Part shown: positions 44,245 through 52,670 of the stretch, piece by piece
Layout: every line of letters begins with the position of its first letter
Numbering within the stretch: position 1 is the first letter of the stretch
DNA from: Collinsella tanakaei
GTDB taxonomy: Bacteria > Actinomycetota > Coriobacteriia > Coriobacteriales > Coriobacteriaceae
Length of the DNA stretch: 64,000 nucleotides
NCBI RefSeq assembly: GCF_016900375.1
Contig: NZ_JACJKB010000002.1
Location: forward strand, 124,001 to 188,000
Direction of reading: 5' to 3'
The notes under the pieces: model-generated
Told to the model about the DNA's origin: nothing
The model's database searches: none
What the model saw: only the letters and a program-made list of their open reading frames with translations
Program-made: the position numbers and the translations under genes

Positions 44245-44332
44245 GGAGGTCGTGACCGATCGATCTTGAGGCGGTAACGCCGCAAGAATGACCGGTCATT
44301 GCCTCCTTAGTCTGCGTTGCCGGTTAAGGAGG
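44245..44332 (+). promoter_or_regulatory. Structured leader upstream of purC
   Basis: A folded stretch: GGAGG (44245-44249) with CCTCC (44302-44306); GTGACCG (44252-44258) with CGGTCAT (44293-44299); CTTG-A-GGCG / CGCC-G-CAAG (44265-44286) closed by a GTAA tetraloop of the GNRA type. CCTCCTTA (44302-44309) can instead pair with TAAGGAGG (44325-44332), which is the ribosome-binding site of a 21-codon leader frame. Two exclusive folds are therefore possible. It does not match the riboswitch families I know. Confidence 0.55.
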
Positions 44333-44341
44333 GCGCACGCC

Positions 44342-44407
44342 GTGCCGCCGCTGCCGCTCCGTGCTGCGCAGGCTGCGCGCAAGCGCGCCATCATTCCATC
44401 TATGTGA
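44342..44407 (+). CDS. Possible leader peptide upstream of purC
   Basis: A 21-codon frame from GTG 44342 to TGA 44407 (MPPLPLRAAQAARKRAIIPS then M). It sits 9 bases after a strong TAAGGAGG. Its stop overlaps the GAGGAG ribosome-binding site of purC, which starts 13 bases later, so translation of the leader could control purC. Coding is inferred only from the signals. Confidence 0.4.
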   Translation: MPPLPLRAAQAARKRAIIPSM

Positions 44408-44420
44408 GGAGTTGACCAAC

Positions 44421-45308
44421 GTGACTTCGATCGAGCGCCGTCCGGATTCCCAGGGTAAGGTTCGCGACATCTACGATGCGGGTGACAACCTGCTCATGGT
44501 CGCATCCGACCGCATTTCGGCTTTCGACTACATCCTGCCCGACGAGATTCCGTTCAAGGGCGAGGTCCTGAACCGCATCTCCGCGTTCTGGTTCGATAAG
44601 TTCGCCGACATCGTGCCGAACCACCTCGTGTCCATCGACGTGAACGAGTTCCCGGCGGAGTTCGCCGAGTACCGCGACTATCTGGCTGGTCGTGCCATGC
44701 TCGTCAAGAAGGCCGAGCCGATCAAGATCGAGTGCATCGTGCGCGGCTACCTGACCGGTTCCGGCAAGAAGACCTACGACGCCGACGGTACCGTGTGCGG
44801 CATCAAGCTGCCCGCCGGCCTGACCGAGGCCTCCAAGCTGCCCGAGCCGCTGTTCACGCCCTCCACGAAGGCCGACCTGGGCGATCACGACGAGAACATC
44901 TCGTACGAGCGCTGCGTCGAGATCGTGGGCGCCGACATCGCCTCGCAGATTCGCGACCTTTCGATCAAGATCTACTCCGCCGCCGCCGAGTACGCGGCGA
45001 CCCGCGGCATCATCATCGCCGACACCAAGTTCGAGTTCGGCGTGATCGACGGCAAGGTCACCCTGATCGACGAGTGCCTCACGCCCGATTCGAGCCGCTT
45101 CTGGCCCGCCGACACCTACGAGGAGGGCAAGGTCCAGGACAGCTACGACAAGCAGTTCGTGCGCAACTGGCTGCTCGCCAACTGGGATATGACCGGCGAC
45201 GCCCCGCATCTGCCCGCCGAGGTCGTGGAGGGCACGTCCGCCCGCTACATCGAGGCCTACGAGATGCTCACGGGCACCAAGTTTGAGTCCATGAAGGAGA
45301 ACAAGTAA
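44421..45308 (+). CDS. purC: Phosphoribosylaminoimidazole-succinocarboxamide synthase (SAICAR synthetase)
   Basis: A 295-residue enzyme that joins aspartate to CAIR with ATP, making SAICAR, the step before PurB. It shows GKVRDIYDAGDNLLMVASDRISAFDYILP (in parts, residues 13-40), ECIVRGYLTGSGKKTYDADG, and the C-terminal LIDECLTPDSSRFWPADTYEEG that identifies the family. Length suits the longer, eukaryote-like subgroup. The GTG at 44421 has GAGGAG 9 bases upstream. It directly precedes the membrane-protein gene at 45309. Confidence 0.96.
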   Translation: MTSIERRPDSQGKVRDIYDAGDNLLMVASDRISAFDYILPDEIPFKGEVLNRISAFWFDKFADIVPNHLVSIDVNEFPAEFAEYRDYLAGRAMLVKKAEPIKIECIVRGYLTGSGKKTYDADGTVCGIKLPAGLTEASKLPEPLFTPSTKADLGDHDENISYERCVEIVGADIASQIRDLSIKIYSAAAEYAATRGIIIADTKFEFGVIDGKVTLIDECLTPDSSRFWPADTYEEGKVQDSYDKQFVRNWLLANWDMTGDAPHLPAEVVEGTSARYIEAYEMLTGTKFESMKENK

Positions 45309-45905
45309 GTGAGTACCCGCAACCCCATGAACAAGCGGACCCAGGCGCAGATGCAGGGCGAGTCGAGCGGTTTCACCCGCAAGTCCGCCGGCTCCGCCAA
45401 ACCTGCCCGCGCCGCCGCCTCGTCGGTGCGCGTCGTTCCGGCGTCCGCCAAGGAGAAGCGCAAGCAGGCTGAGCGCGGCGAGTCGCTCGAGGGCCTGTCG
45501 CGCGAGGAGAAGCGCGCCCGCAAGCGCGAGCTTCGCCTGAAGGAAGACCGCATCTACACCGCGTCGACCGAGCTGCTCAAGAGCGAGCCGGACTACGCGA
45601 AGCACCGCCGCGTCTTCTGGGGGCTGCTGGTCATCGGCATCATCGCGAGCGTGTTCGTGTGGGTTGTGATGCTCGGGCTGCCGGAGGGCAGCAACGAGCT
45701 CTCCACGCCGATTCAGATCGGCGGTCTGATCGTTGCCTACGTGTGCATCATCTCCGCGTTCATCTACGACCTGGTGAAGATCCGCCCGCTGCGCAACGAC
45801 GCCCGTCGCCGCGCCGAGGGCATGTCCGATTCCAAGCTGGTCGCCCTCCTCGAGGAATCCGCCGAGGAGAACCGCCGCAAGCGCGAGGAGCGCAAGAAGA
45901 AGTAG
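45309..45905 (+). CDS. Conserved membrane protein with long basic N-terminus
   Basis: A 198-residue protein. Residues 1-95 are highly basic and polar (many Lys/Arg/Ala), with KEKRKQAERGESLEGLSREE and EKRARKRELRLKED, then two membrane segments (about 100-123 and 133-155) and a charged C-terminal helix (EGMSDSKLVALLEESAEENR). No enzyme motif is seen. The basic arm could contact nucleic acid or lipid head groups. GTG start right after the purC stop; the two are probably one operon. Confidence 0.72.
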   Translation: MSTRNPMNKRTQAQMQGESSGFTRKSAGSAKPARAAASSVRVVPASAKEKRKQAERGESLEGLSREEKRARKRELRLKEDRIYTASTELLKSEPDYAKHRRVFWGLLVIGIIASVFVWVVMLGLPEGSNELSTPIQIGGLIVAYVCIISAFIYDLVKIRPLRNDARRRAEGMSDSKLVALLEESAEENRRKREERKKK

Positions 45906-46032
45906 CGCCTCACCGGCGCAGGAGCTCCATGGGAGCCATGTGGTTGTATCTGAGGGGGCGTGTCGCAGCAAGGCGATGCGCCCCGCTTTGGTTATAGGGG
46001 CATTGCGCGCAATGCCGACGATGGGAGACGAT

Positions 46033-47316
46033 ATGACAGCAAAACCCGAGATGACGGCACAGGAAGCCCGCGAGGGCATCCGTGCCCTCGAGCCCCAGAT
46101 CGATCGCTACGCGCAGCTGGTCGTGAAGACGGGCGTGAACGTCAAGCCCGGCCAGGAGCTGGTCATCCAGGCTCCGGTCGATGCGAGTGCGTTCGTGCGC
46201 CTGCTGGTCAAGCACGGCTATCAGGCGGGCGCCGGCCACGTGACGGTCATCTGGCACGACGACGCCGTGACGCGTCTGACGTACGAGCATGTGGAGACCT
46301 CCTACTTCGAGCAGACGCCGGAGTGGCAGCGCATCCAGCTCGATTCCCTTGCCGAGGCGGGTGCCTGCTTCGTGTTCGTCGAGGGCGCGGACCCCGATGC
46401 CCTGCGCGGCATCGACCCGGCCAAGCCCGCCACTGCCTCCAAGGCTCGCAACACGCAGTGCCGCGTCTTCCGTCGCGGACTGGACTTCAACATCAACCCG
46501 TGGTGCATTGCCGGCGCGCCGGTTCCCGCATGGGCCGAGCAGGTCTTTCCGGGCGTGCCCACCGAGGTGGCCATCTACCGCCTGTGGTGCGCGATCCTTT
46601 CGGTTTCCCGCGCCGATGGCGACGACCCCGAGAGCGATTGGGAGCTCCACAACGCGACGTTCGAGAAGAACCTGCGCTTGTTGAACGAGAAGCGCTTCGT
46701 CGCACTGCACTACACAGCCGAAAACGGCACGGATCTCACCGTGGGCCTGACCGACCGTCACCTGTGGGCGGGCGGCTGCGGCGAGACTCCCGACGGCCAT
46801 CCGTTCTTCCCGAACATCCCCACCGAGGAGGTCTTTACCTCGCCGGACTGCGAGCGCGCCGACGGCATCGTGCATTCGGCCCTGCCGCTGATCTACCACG
46901 GCAACCGCATCGACGGCTTCTGGTTGCGCTTTGAGGGCGGTCAGGTCGTCGACTACGATGCTGTCGTGGGCAAGGATGCGCTCAAGAGCATTCTCGCGAT
47001 CGACGAGGGCGCACGCCGCCTGGGCGAGGTTGCGCTCATCTCCAAGAATACGCCTATCCGCGAGAGCGAGACGCTGTTCTACGACACCCTCTACGACGAG
47101 AATGCCAGCTGCCATCTGGCGCTGGGCATCGGCTTCCCCGAGTGCTACGAGGGCGGCTACGACATGACGGCTGAGGAGCTGCGCGCCCACGGCATCAACA
47201 CGTCGAGCACACACGTCGACTTCATGATCGGCACCGACGACATGGACATCATGGGCATCTGCGCCGACGGCACCGAGGTACCCGTGTTCGTGAACGGCCA
47301 ATGGAGCTGGGAGTAG
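46033..47316 (+). CDS. M29-family aminopeptidase
   Basis: A 427-residue metalloaminopeptidase of the thermophilic M29 family (AmpS/aminopeptidase T). It carries RYAQLVVKTGVNVKPGQELVIQAP (in parts near 20-45), the metal-ligand region FPNIPTEEVFTSPDCERADG near residues 257-276, and the terminal histidines in GINTSSTHVDFMIGTDDMDI. These enzymes release N-terminal residues from peptides in the cytoplasm, using two Co or Zn ions. I chose the ATG at 46033, 5 bases after GGGAG. It is transcribed alone. Confidence 0.93.
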   Translation: MTAKPEMTAQEAREGIRALEPQIDRYAQLVVKTGVNVKPGQELVIQAPVDASAFVRLLVKHGYQAGAGHVTVIWHDDAVTRLTYEHVETSYFEQTPEWQRIQLDSLAEAGACFVFVEGADPDALRGIDPAKPATASKARNTQCRVFRRGLDFNINPWCIAGAPVPAWAEQVFPGVPTEVAIYRLWCAILSVSRADGDDPESDWELHNATFEKNLRLLNEKRFVALHYTAENGTDLTVGLTDRHLWAGGCGETPDGHPFFPNIPTEEVFTSPDCERADGIVHSALPLIYHGNRIDGFWLRFEGGQVVDYDAVVGKDALKSILAIDEGARRLGEVALISKNTPIRESETLFYDTLYDENASCHLALGIGFPECYEGGYDMTAEELRAHGINTSSTHVDFMIGTDDMDIMGICADGTEVPVFVNGQWSWE

Positions 47317-47434
47317 CTTTGCGCCGCGCGCTTCGACCGTGCGGGTGTTAGCGCAAGCGTCCGGTATGTGAGCGAGTTTCCAATTGGCAAGCGACTCTGG
47401 CCGCCCGCGCCGCGCGTGGTACAATGCCTGTCGC

Positions 47435-47507
47435 GGGCCGTTAGCTCAGCTGGCAGAGCAGGGGACTTTTAATCCCAAGGTCTAGGGTTCGAACCCCTAA
47501 CGGCCCA
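47435..47507 (+). tRNA. tRNA-Lys (anticodon TTT)
   Basis: Acceptor GGGCCGT pairs with ACGGCCC; discriminator A; D arm GCTC...GAGC; anticodon loop CTTTTAA gives TTT; T arm GGGTTCGAACCC. CCA is not encoded (CCC follows). TACAAT at 47420-47425 is too close to the gene for a standard -10 of a long leader but fits a start just before the tRNA. Confidence 0.96.
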
Positions 47508-47520
47508 CCCTTGATTGAAG

Positions 47521-47546
47521 AGGACCTCGCGGGAGCGGGGTCCTTT
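47521..47546 (+). terminator. Hairpin after tRNA-Lys
   Basis: AGGACC-CGC (47521-47530) pairs with GCG-GGTCCT (47535-47544), followed by TTTC. Confidence 0.75.
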
Positions 47547-47566
47547 CACGTTCGTGGCCCCGGCGG

Positions 47567-47698
47567 GGGTTCGAACCGCAAGGTCGCGAAGCTGAGCAAA
47601 CGCGCGAGCGTTTGCCAGAGAGCGTGCGAGGGCGGCGCAGCCGCCCGGAGCTGCGGACGCCGCAGGCGGACGCGAACCCCTAACGGCCCACCCTTGAT
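47567..47698 (+). repeat. tRNA-tail element, Lys copy
   Basis: Opens GGGTTCGAACCGCAAGG, contains GCAAACGC...GCGTTTGC and GGGCGGC...GCCGCCC hairpins and a GACGCCGCAGGCGGA hairpin, and closes with a perfect 26-base copy of the tRNA-Lys 3' end plus 8 flanking bases (47673-47698 equals 47490-47515, 183 bases apart). The opening GGGGTTCG pairs with the closing CGAACCCC. Confidence 0.85.
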
Positions 47699-47796
47699 CG
47701 AAAGGCTCTAAGCACGCGCTGCACCGCAGACTGTCGCATCCACATCAGATGGTAAGATGGGCGGCGTTCGAGCATCTTCAGGAAAGGGGGGAAGCC

Positions 47797-48369
47797 ATGA
47801 CGAGAGACGAGGCCCTGAGCGTCTTGGGACTCAAACCGGGCGCATCGCGCGACCAGATCACCATCGCGTACCGTGAGCTCGTCCAGATGCTTCACCCCGA
47901 CAAATACGGCGATAACAAGCGCCTTCGTGCCCGCGCGGAGCAGCAGATGCGCACCATCAACGAAGCGCGTGACGTGCTGCTCAAGGGCGCCCGTACCTCG
48001 AGCAGATCCTCATCGGCCTCCGCTTCGCCCACGTCGCCCGATGTCATCGCCTACGAGGCGACCATACGGGCCAATGCTGCCGAAACGGCGCGTCTGTCCG
48101 TTGTCGCCGAAGCCCGCACGCTGCGTGAGCGTCGTCGCTCCATGCTCACGATGGCGGGAATCGCCGCGGTCGTGGCGCTTGTCTGCTCGCGCATGCGCGG
48201 CGGCCTCGGGGTGACCGTCTTTTCCATTGCCTCCATGGTGGCAGTGTGGGGTGTGGTGGATGCGGCGTTGCTCTCGAGCCAAGTCGAGGCCCTGCAAAAG
48301 CGCTCGCGCGAGCTGCTGCAAGCGCGTGACGCCGCGCGCAAGATCGCCGAGGAGGCGCGCCGACTGTAA
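47797..48369 (+). CDS. J-domain protein with membrane C-terminus
   Basis: A 190-residue protein. Residues 1-65 form a J domain (TRDEALSVLGLKPGASRDQI, then AYRELVQMLHPDKYGD with the HPD motif near 36-38), which stimulates Hsp70 ATPase. A Ser-rich linker follows, then a charged helix, two hydrophobic segments (about 115-133 and 136-160) and a charged coiled-coil-like tail (SSQVEALQKRSRELLQARDA). It would place a DnaK contact at the membrane. The ATG at 47797 follows a G-rich ribosome-binding site. Downstream of the Lys tail element. Confidence 0.85.
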   Translation: MTRDEALSVLGLKPGASRDQITIAYRELVQMLHPDKYGDNKRLRARAEQQMRTINEARDVLLKGARTSSRSSSASASPTSPDVIAYEATIRANAAETARLSVVAEARTLRERRRSMLTMAGIAAVVALVCSRMRGGLGVTVFSIASMVAVWGVVDAALLSSQVEALQKRSRELLQARDAARKIAEEARRL

Positions 48370-48600
48370 TGCTGAGCCGTGCAGTCTTCCAAATGGATAG
48401 AGCGTAGGCCATTTCGGCAGAAAATGAATAAGGAACGACAGGCGCGGTTCTGCCTGAAATCACGAATAATGTCTGATATAAACCGAGGTGCGATTTCGAG
48501 GCGGCGTGCACTTGGCGGCCGACAATCCTGCCCGCTGCAGTCGGGCCGTCGCGCTAGAATAGAGCGGTTATCCCGCATATGCACCGAGGAAGGACGCCCG

Positions 48601-49053
48601 ATGCCCCAGAACAATCAGAACGCCGGCGCCGTGTCGTCCGAGCTCGATGCCATGACCTGCGATGTTATCGGCGCGTTTTTGGATTCCCTGGCCGAAGGCG
48701 AGGATCCGGGCGTGGTCGTGTGCGCCGAGGACGAGACCGGCGCCCGCTACGAGGCGGAATTCACCGATGACGGCGAGGAAGCGTGCCTGACGGCGGCGAC
48801 CGAGTTCATCTCGCAAAACGCTGCCTGCGGCATCCCCGACGAGGGCGTCGGTCGCATCGAGCGCTATGCGATCGCCTATACCGGGTGCGTCGAGGTCGAC
48901 GGCGGCTATGCCAACGCGGTGCTCGTCAGCTTCTGTGAGCGCGGCCTGCCGTGCGGCTACTCGGCCTTCGTGCTGTTCGACGGCATGGGCGAGGGAGACA
49001 ACTTTATGTGGAGCGACCCTGAACCTGCAGGTGAGGAACCCGCGCTCTTCTAA
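48601..49053 (+). CDS. Acidic protein of unknown function upstream of typA
   Basis: A 150-residue soluble protein, strongly acidic, with no signal peptide or membrane segment. Possible alpha/beta core: CDVIGAFLDSLAEGEDPGVV, CLTAATEFISQNAACGIPDE and the C-terminal GYSAFVLFDGMGEGDNFMW. Six cysteines are spread along it without a recognisable metal motif. GAGGAAGGA precedes the ATG. It lies 102 bases before typA and may share its transcript. No family recognised. Confidence 0.65.
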   Translation: MPQNNQNAGAVSSELDAMTCDVIGAFLDSLAEGEDPGVVVCAEDETGARYEAEFTDDGEEACLTAATEFISQNAACGIPDEGVGRIERYAIAYTGCVEVDGGYANAVLVSFCERGLPCGYSAFVLFDGMGEGDNFMWSDPEPAGEEPALF

Positions 49054-49155
49054 GAAACGCTACTATATATTCGTTTTTTCCGAACCGGTTACCGAGAATA
49101 TCGCGCGCCCGCCGATTGGCGCTGGCTCGCTGCTGCACTGAGTGAAAGGGAACAC

Positions 49156-50991
<1,836 letters not shown>

Positions 50992-51010
50992 GGCTTTATC
51001 ACATCAACTG

Positions 51011-51046
51011 AAAGGGGCGGGTCAAACGACCCGCCCCTTTCTTTTT
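51011..51046. terminator. Terminator between typA and the TRIC-like gene
   Basis: Perfect 13-base arms (51011-51023 and 51028-51040) with 4-base loop and CTTTTT on the plus side; A run on the other side serves the convergent gene. Confidence 0.93.
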
Positions 51047-51935
51047 ATATGTCGAGACGACGGTGCGCACGTGCCTTGCGATGCTTGCGCAGCTTGTCGA
51101 GGGCGGCCTTGCGGCGTTCGTAATGGCGGCGGCGCTCGATATCGGCCTGGACACGCTCGCGGCGCTCCTCGAGCTCCTCGACGGAGCGATTCGTGGTTTC
51201 GGGGCGGGTGCTGTTGCGCACACGGCGGCGCGAACGGTGCAGCGCTTGGGCGATATCCATATCGACCGGGCTTTTGATGTCGAAGTGCAGCGACAGGTAG
51301 CGCAGCGACATGGTGACGATCACGCATGCGACGAGCGCGACGATGTTGGAGAGCCCGGCGCCGACCATGAGCACGTAGACGACGGCGCCCGCGATGGCGG
51401 CGACCGCGTAGAAGTTGCTGCGCTGGAAGATAGCTGGCGTCTGGCCGAGGCAGATGTCGCGCAGCATGCCGCCGCCCACGGCGGTGAAGAAGCCCATCAT
51501 GACGCCGATGATCGGCTCGAAGCCGTAGGCGAGCGCCTTGTCGGCACCGGTGGCCGAGAACAGGCCGACCGAGAAGATGTCCAGAAGGCCGATGAGTCGG
51601 TCCTGCTTTTCCAGCAGCGAGGGGATGAGGAACGACACCGCGGCGGTGATGATGGCGGCGGGCAGTGCCAAGGGCTGATTCAGGATGTAGACGTTTCCCA
51701 CCTGAAGGATAACGTCGCGCAACAGACCGCCGCCCAAGCTGACGATCACGGCCAAGCATACAGCTCCCAGCAGGTCGAGTTGCTTTTCACGCGCTTTGAG
51801 GGCACCGGTGACTGATGCCGTGATGATGGCCATCATCTCGAACCCGATGGGGATCGTCACCATGCGGCTGGCTGCGCCGGCACCGGCGACGGCTGCCGTC
51901 ACAGCGGGGTATGCGATATCGAGCAGGGCGGTCAT
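51045..51935 (-). CDS. TRIC-type/UPF0126 membrane channel
   Basis: A 296-residue membrane protein. Two homologous blocks of three membrane segments each contain the family's GGG-L-R-D signature: LGGGLLRDVILQ near residues 68-79 and VGGGMLRDICLG near 152-163. This is the YicG/TRIC family, proposed cation channels or glycine transporters. An unusual, highly basic cytoplasmic tail of about 75 residues (SVEELEERRERVQADIERRR, then KALDKLRKHRKARAHRR) follows; it is not part of the core family and may be a coiled coil. ATG at 51935. Confidence 0.88.
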   Translation of the reverse strand: MTALLDIAYPAVTAAVAGAGAASRMVTIPIGFEMMAIITASVTGALKAREKQLDLLGAVCLAVIVSLGGGLLRDVILQVGNVYILNQPLALPAAIITAAVSFLIPSLLEKQDRLIGLLDIFSVGLFSATGADKALAYGFEPIIGVMMGFFTAVGGGMLRDICLGQTPAIFQRSNFYAVAAIAGAVVYVLMVGAGLSNIVALVACVIVTMSLRYLSLHFDIKSPVDMDIAQALHRSRRRVRNSTRPETTNRSVEELEERRERVQADIERRRHYERRKAALDKLRKHRKARAHRRLDI

Positions 51936-52082
51936 GCAAGGGTCTTTCCGGTCGATCGTGCGCTGTCGGGCGGGCCATGTGGCCGCCCTGTGCCATCTTA
52001 CACGGAATCGGGCGCGCCGAACGGGGCATTGCCTGCCGCTTGACCCGGCATACGGTATTCACTTTTGCACCGCACTCATGCA
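51936..52082. other. Intergenic stretch before the repeat island
   Basis: Upstream region of the TRIC-like gene; nothing else recognised. Confidence 0.4.
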
Positions 52083-52248
52083 CATGACAGTTAGGACGGG
52101 GCGCACTGTCATGTTTTTCTCCTTCCAGGCAGCCATCGCCAGCCGCTCCGAAATCGAACCTACGGGTTTGTACCGTTTCAACGCCCCCAAACGGTACAAA
52201 CCCACAGGTTCGATTTTCATGACAGTTAGGACGGGTCCCAGTGTCATG
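52083..52248. repeat. Repeat island: two family B palindromes flanking a 66-base hairpin (E)
   Basis: B2 (52083-52113) and B3 (52218-52248) share CATGACAGTTAGGACGGG and end in TGTCATG. Between them lies E (52151-52216): 28-base arms matching at 26 positions with a 10-base loop. Confidence 0.88.
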
Positions 52249-52267
52249 TTTTGCTGTCCGCGGCGCG

Positions 52268-52300
52268 GGTCCTGCGGGTTCGAATCCCTCTCTCGGTTGG
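52268..52300 (-). repeat. tRNA-tail element, Ser series, truncated second start
   Basis: On the minus strand it reads GAGAGGGATTCGAACCCGCAGG, in the first 22 bases matching the opening of the full Ser element exactly 180 bases away; only the opening is present. Confidence 0.7.
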
Positions 52301-52333
52301 GCAATCGACCTGTTCGATATGCCGTCGCTGAGT

Positions 52334-52477
52334 GGCGGAGAGAGAGGGATGTCGGCCGCCGCTTCGCGCCGCCCTCCCGCTGCGGGCGGCTGCGCCGCCC
52401 TTGCGACTCATGCTGGCAAAGACGCTCACGCGCTTTGCGCAGCATGAGGCCCTGCGGGTTCGAATCCCTCTCGCGCG
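52334..52477 (-). repeat. tRNA-tail element, Ser copy
   Basis: On the minus strand, downstream of tRNA-Ser. It opens GAGGGATTCGAACCCGCAGG, has GCAAAGCGC...GCGTCTTTGC and GGGCGGC...GCCGCCC hairpins, and closes with a 17-base exact copy of the tRNA-Ser end (52334-52350 equals 52530-52546). Confidence 0.78.
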
Positions 52478-52531
52478 TGGTCGAGAAGGGCTCCGGGCCT
52501 CAAACTATTTCATTGTTGGGGATTTAACGGG

Positions 52532-52618
52532 CGGAGAGAGAGGGATTCGAACCCTCGGAACGCTCGCGCGCTCAACGGTTTTCAAGACCGCCGCATTCAA
52601 CCGCTCTGCCATCTCTCC
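52532..52618 (-). tRNA. tRNA-Ser (anticodon TGA)
   Basis: Minus-strand 87-nt tRNA with a long variable arm. Acceptor GGAGAGA pairs with TCTCTCC, discriminator G; anticodon loop CTTGAAA gives TGA; T arm AGGGTTCGAATCCCT. CCA is not encoded. Confidence 0.95.
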
Positions 52619-52670
52619 GTAATGTGTAATGATAGCATCGAATCCAGACGAGTAGGGGAAGGGGAGGCGC

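Noticed and set aside
44245-44340. ZTP (pfl) riboswitch upstream of purC
   Set aside because: GTGACCG and a purine gene fit, but the conserved 3' half of that motif is missing; kept as an unassigned structured leader.
52083-52600. CRISPR array
   Set aside because: Repeats are few, palindromic, unevenly spaced and without equal-length spacers; no cas genes.
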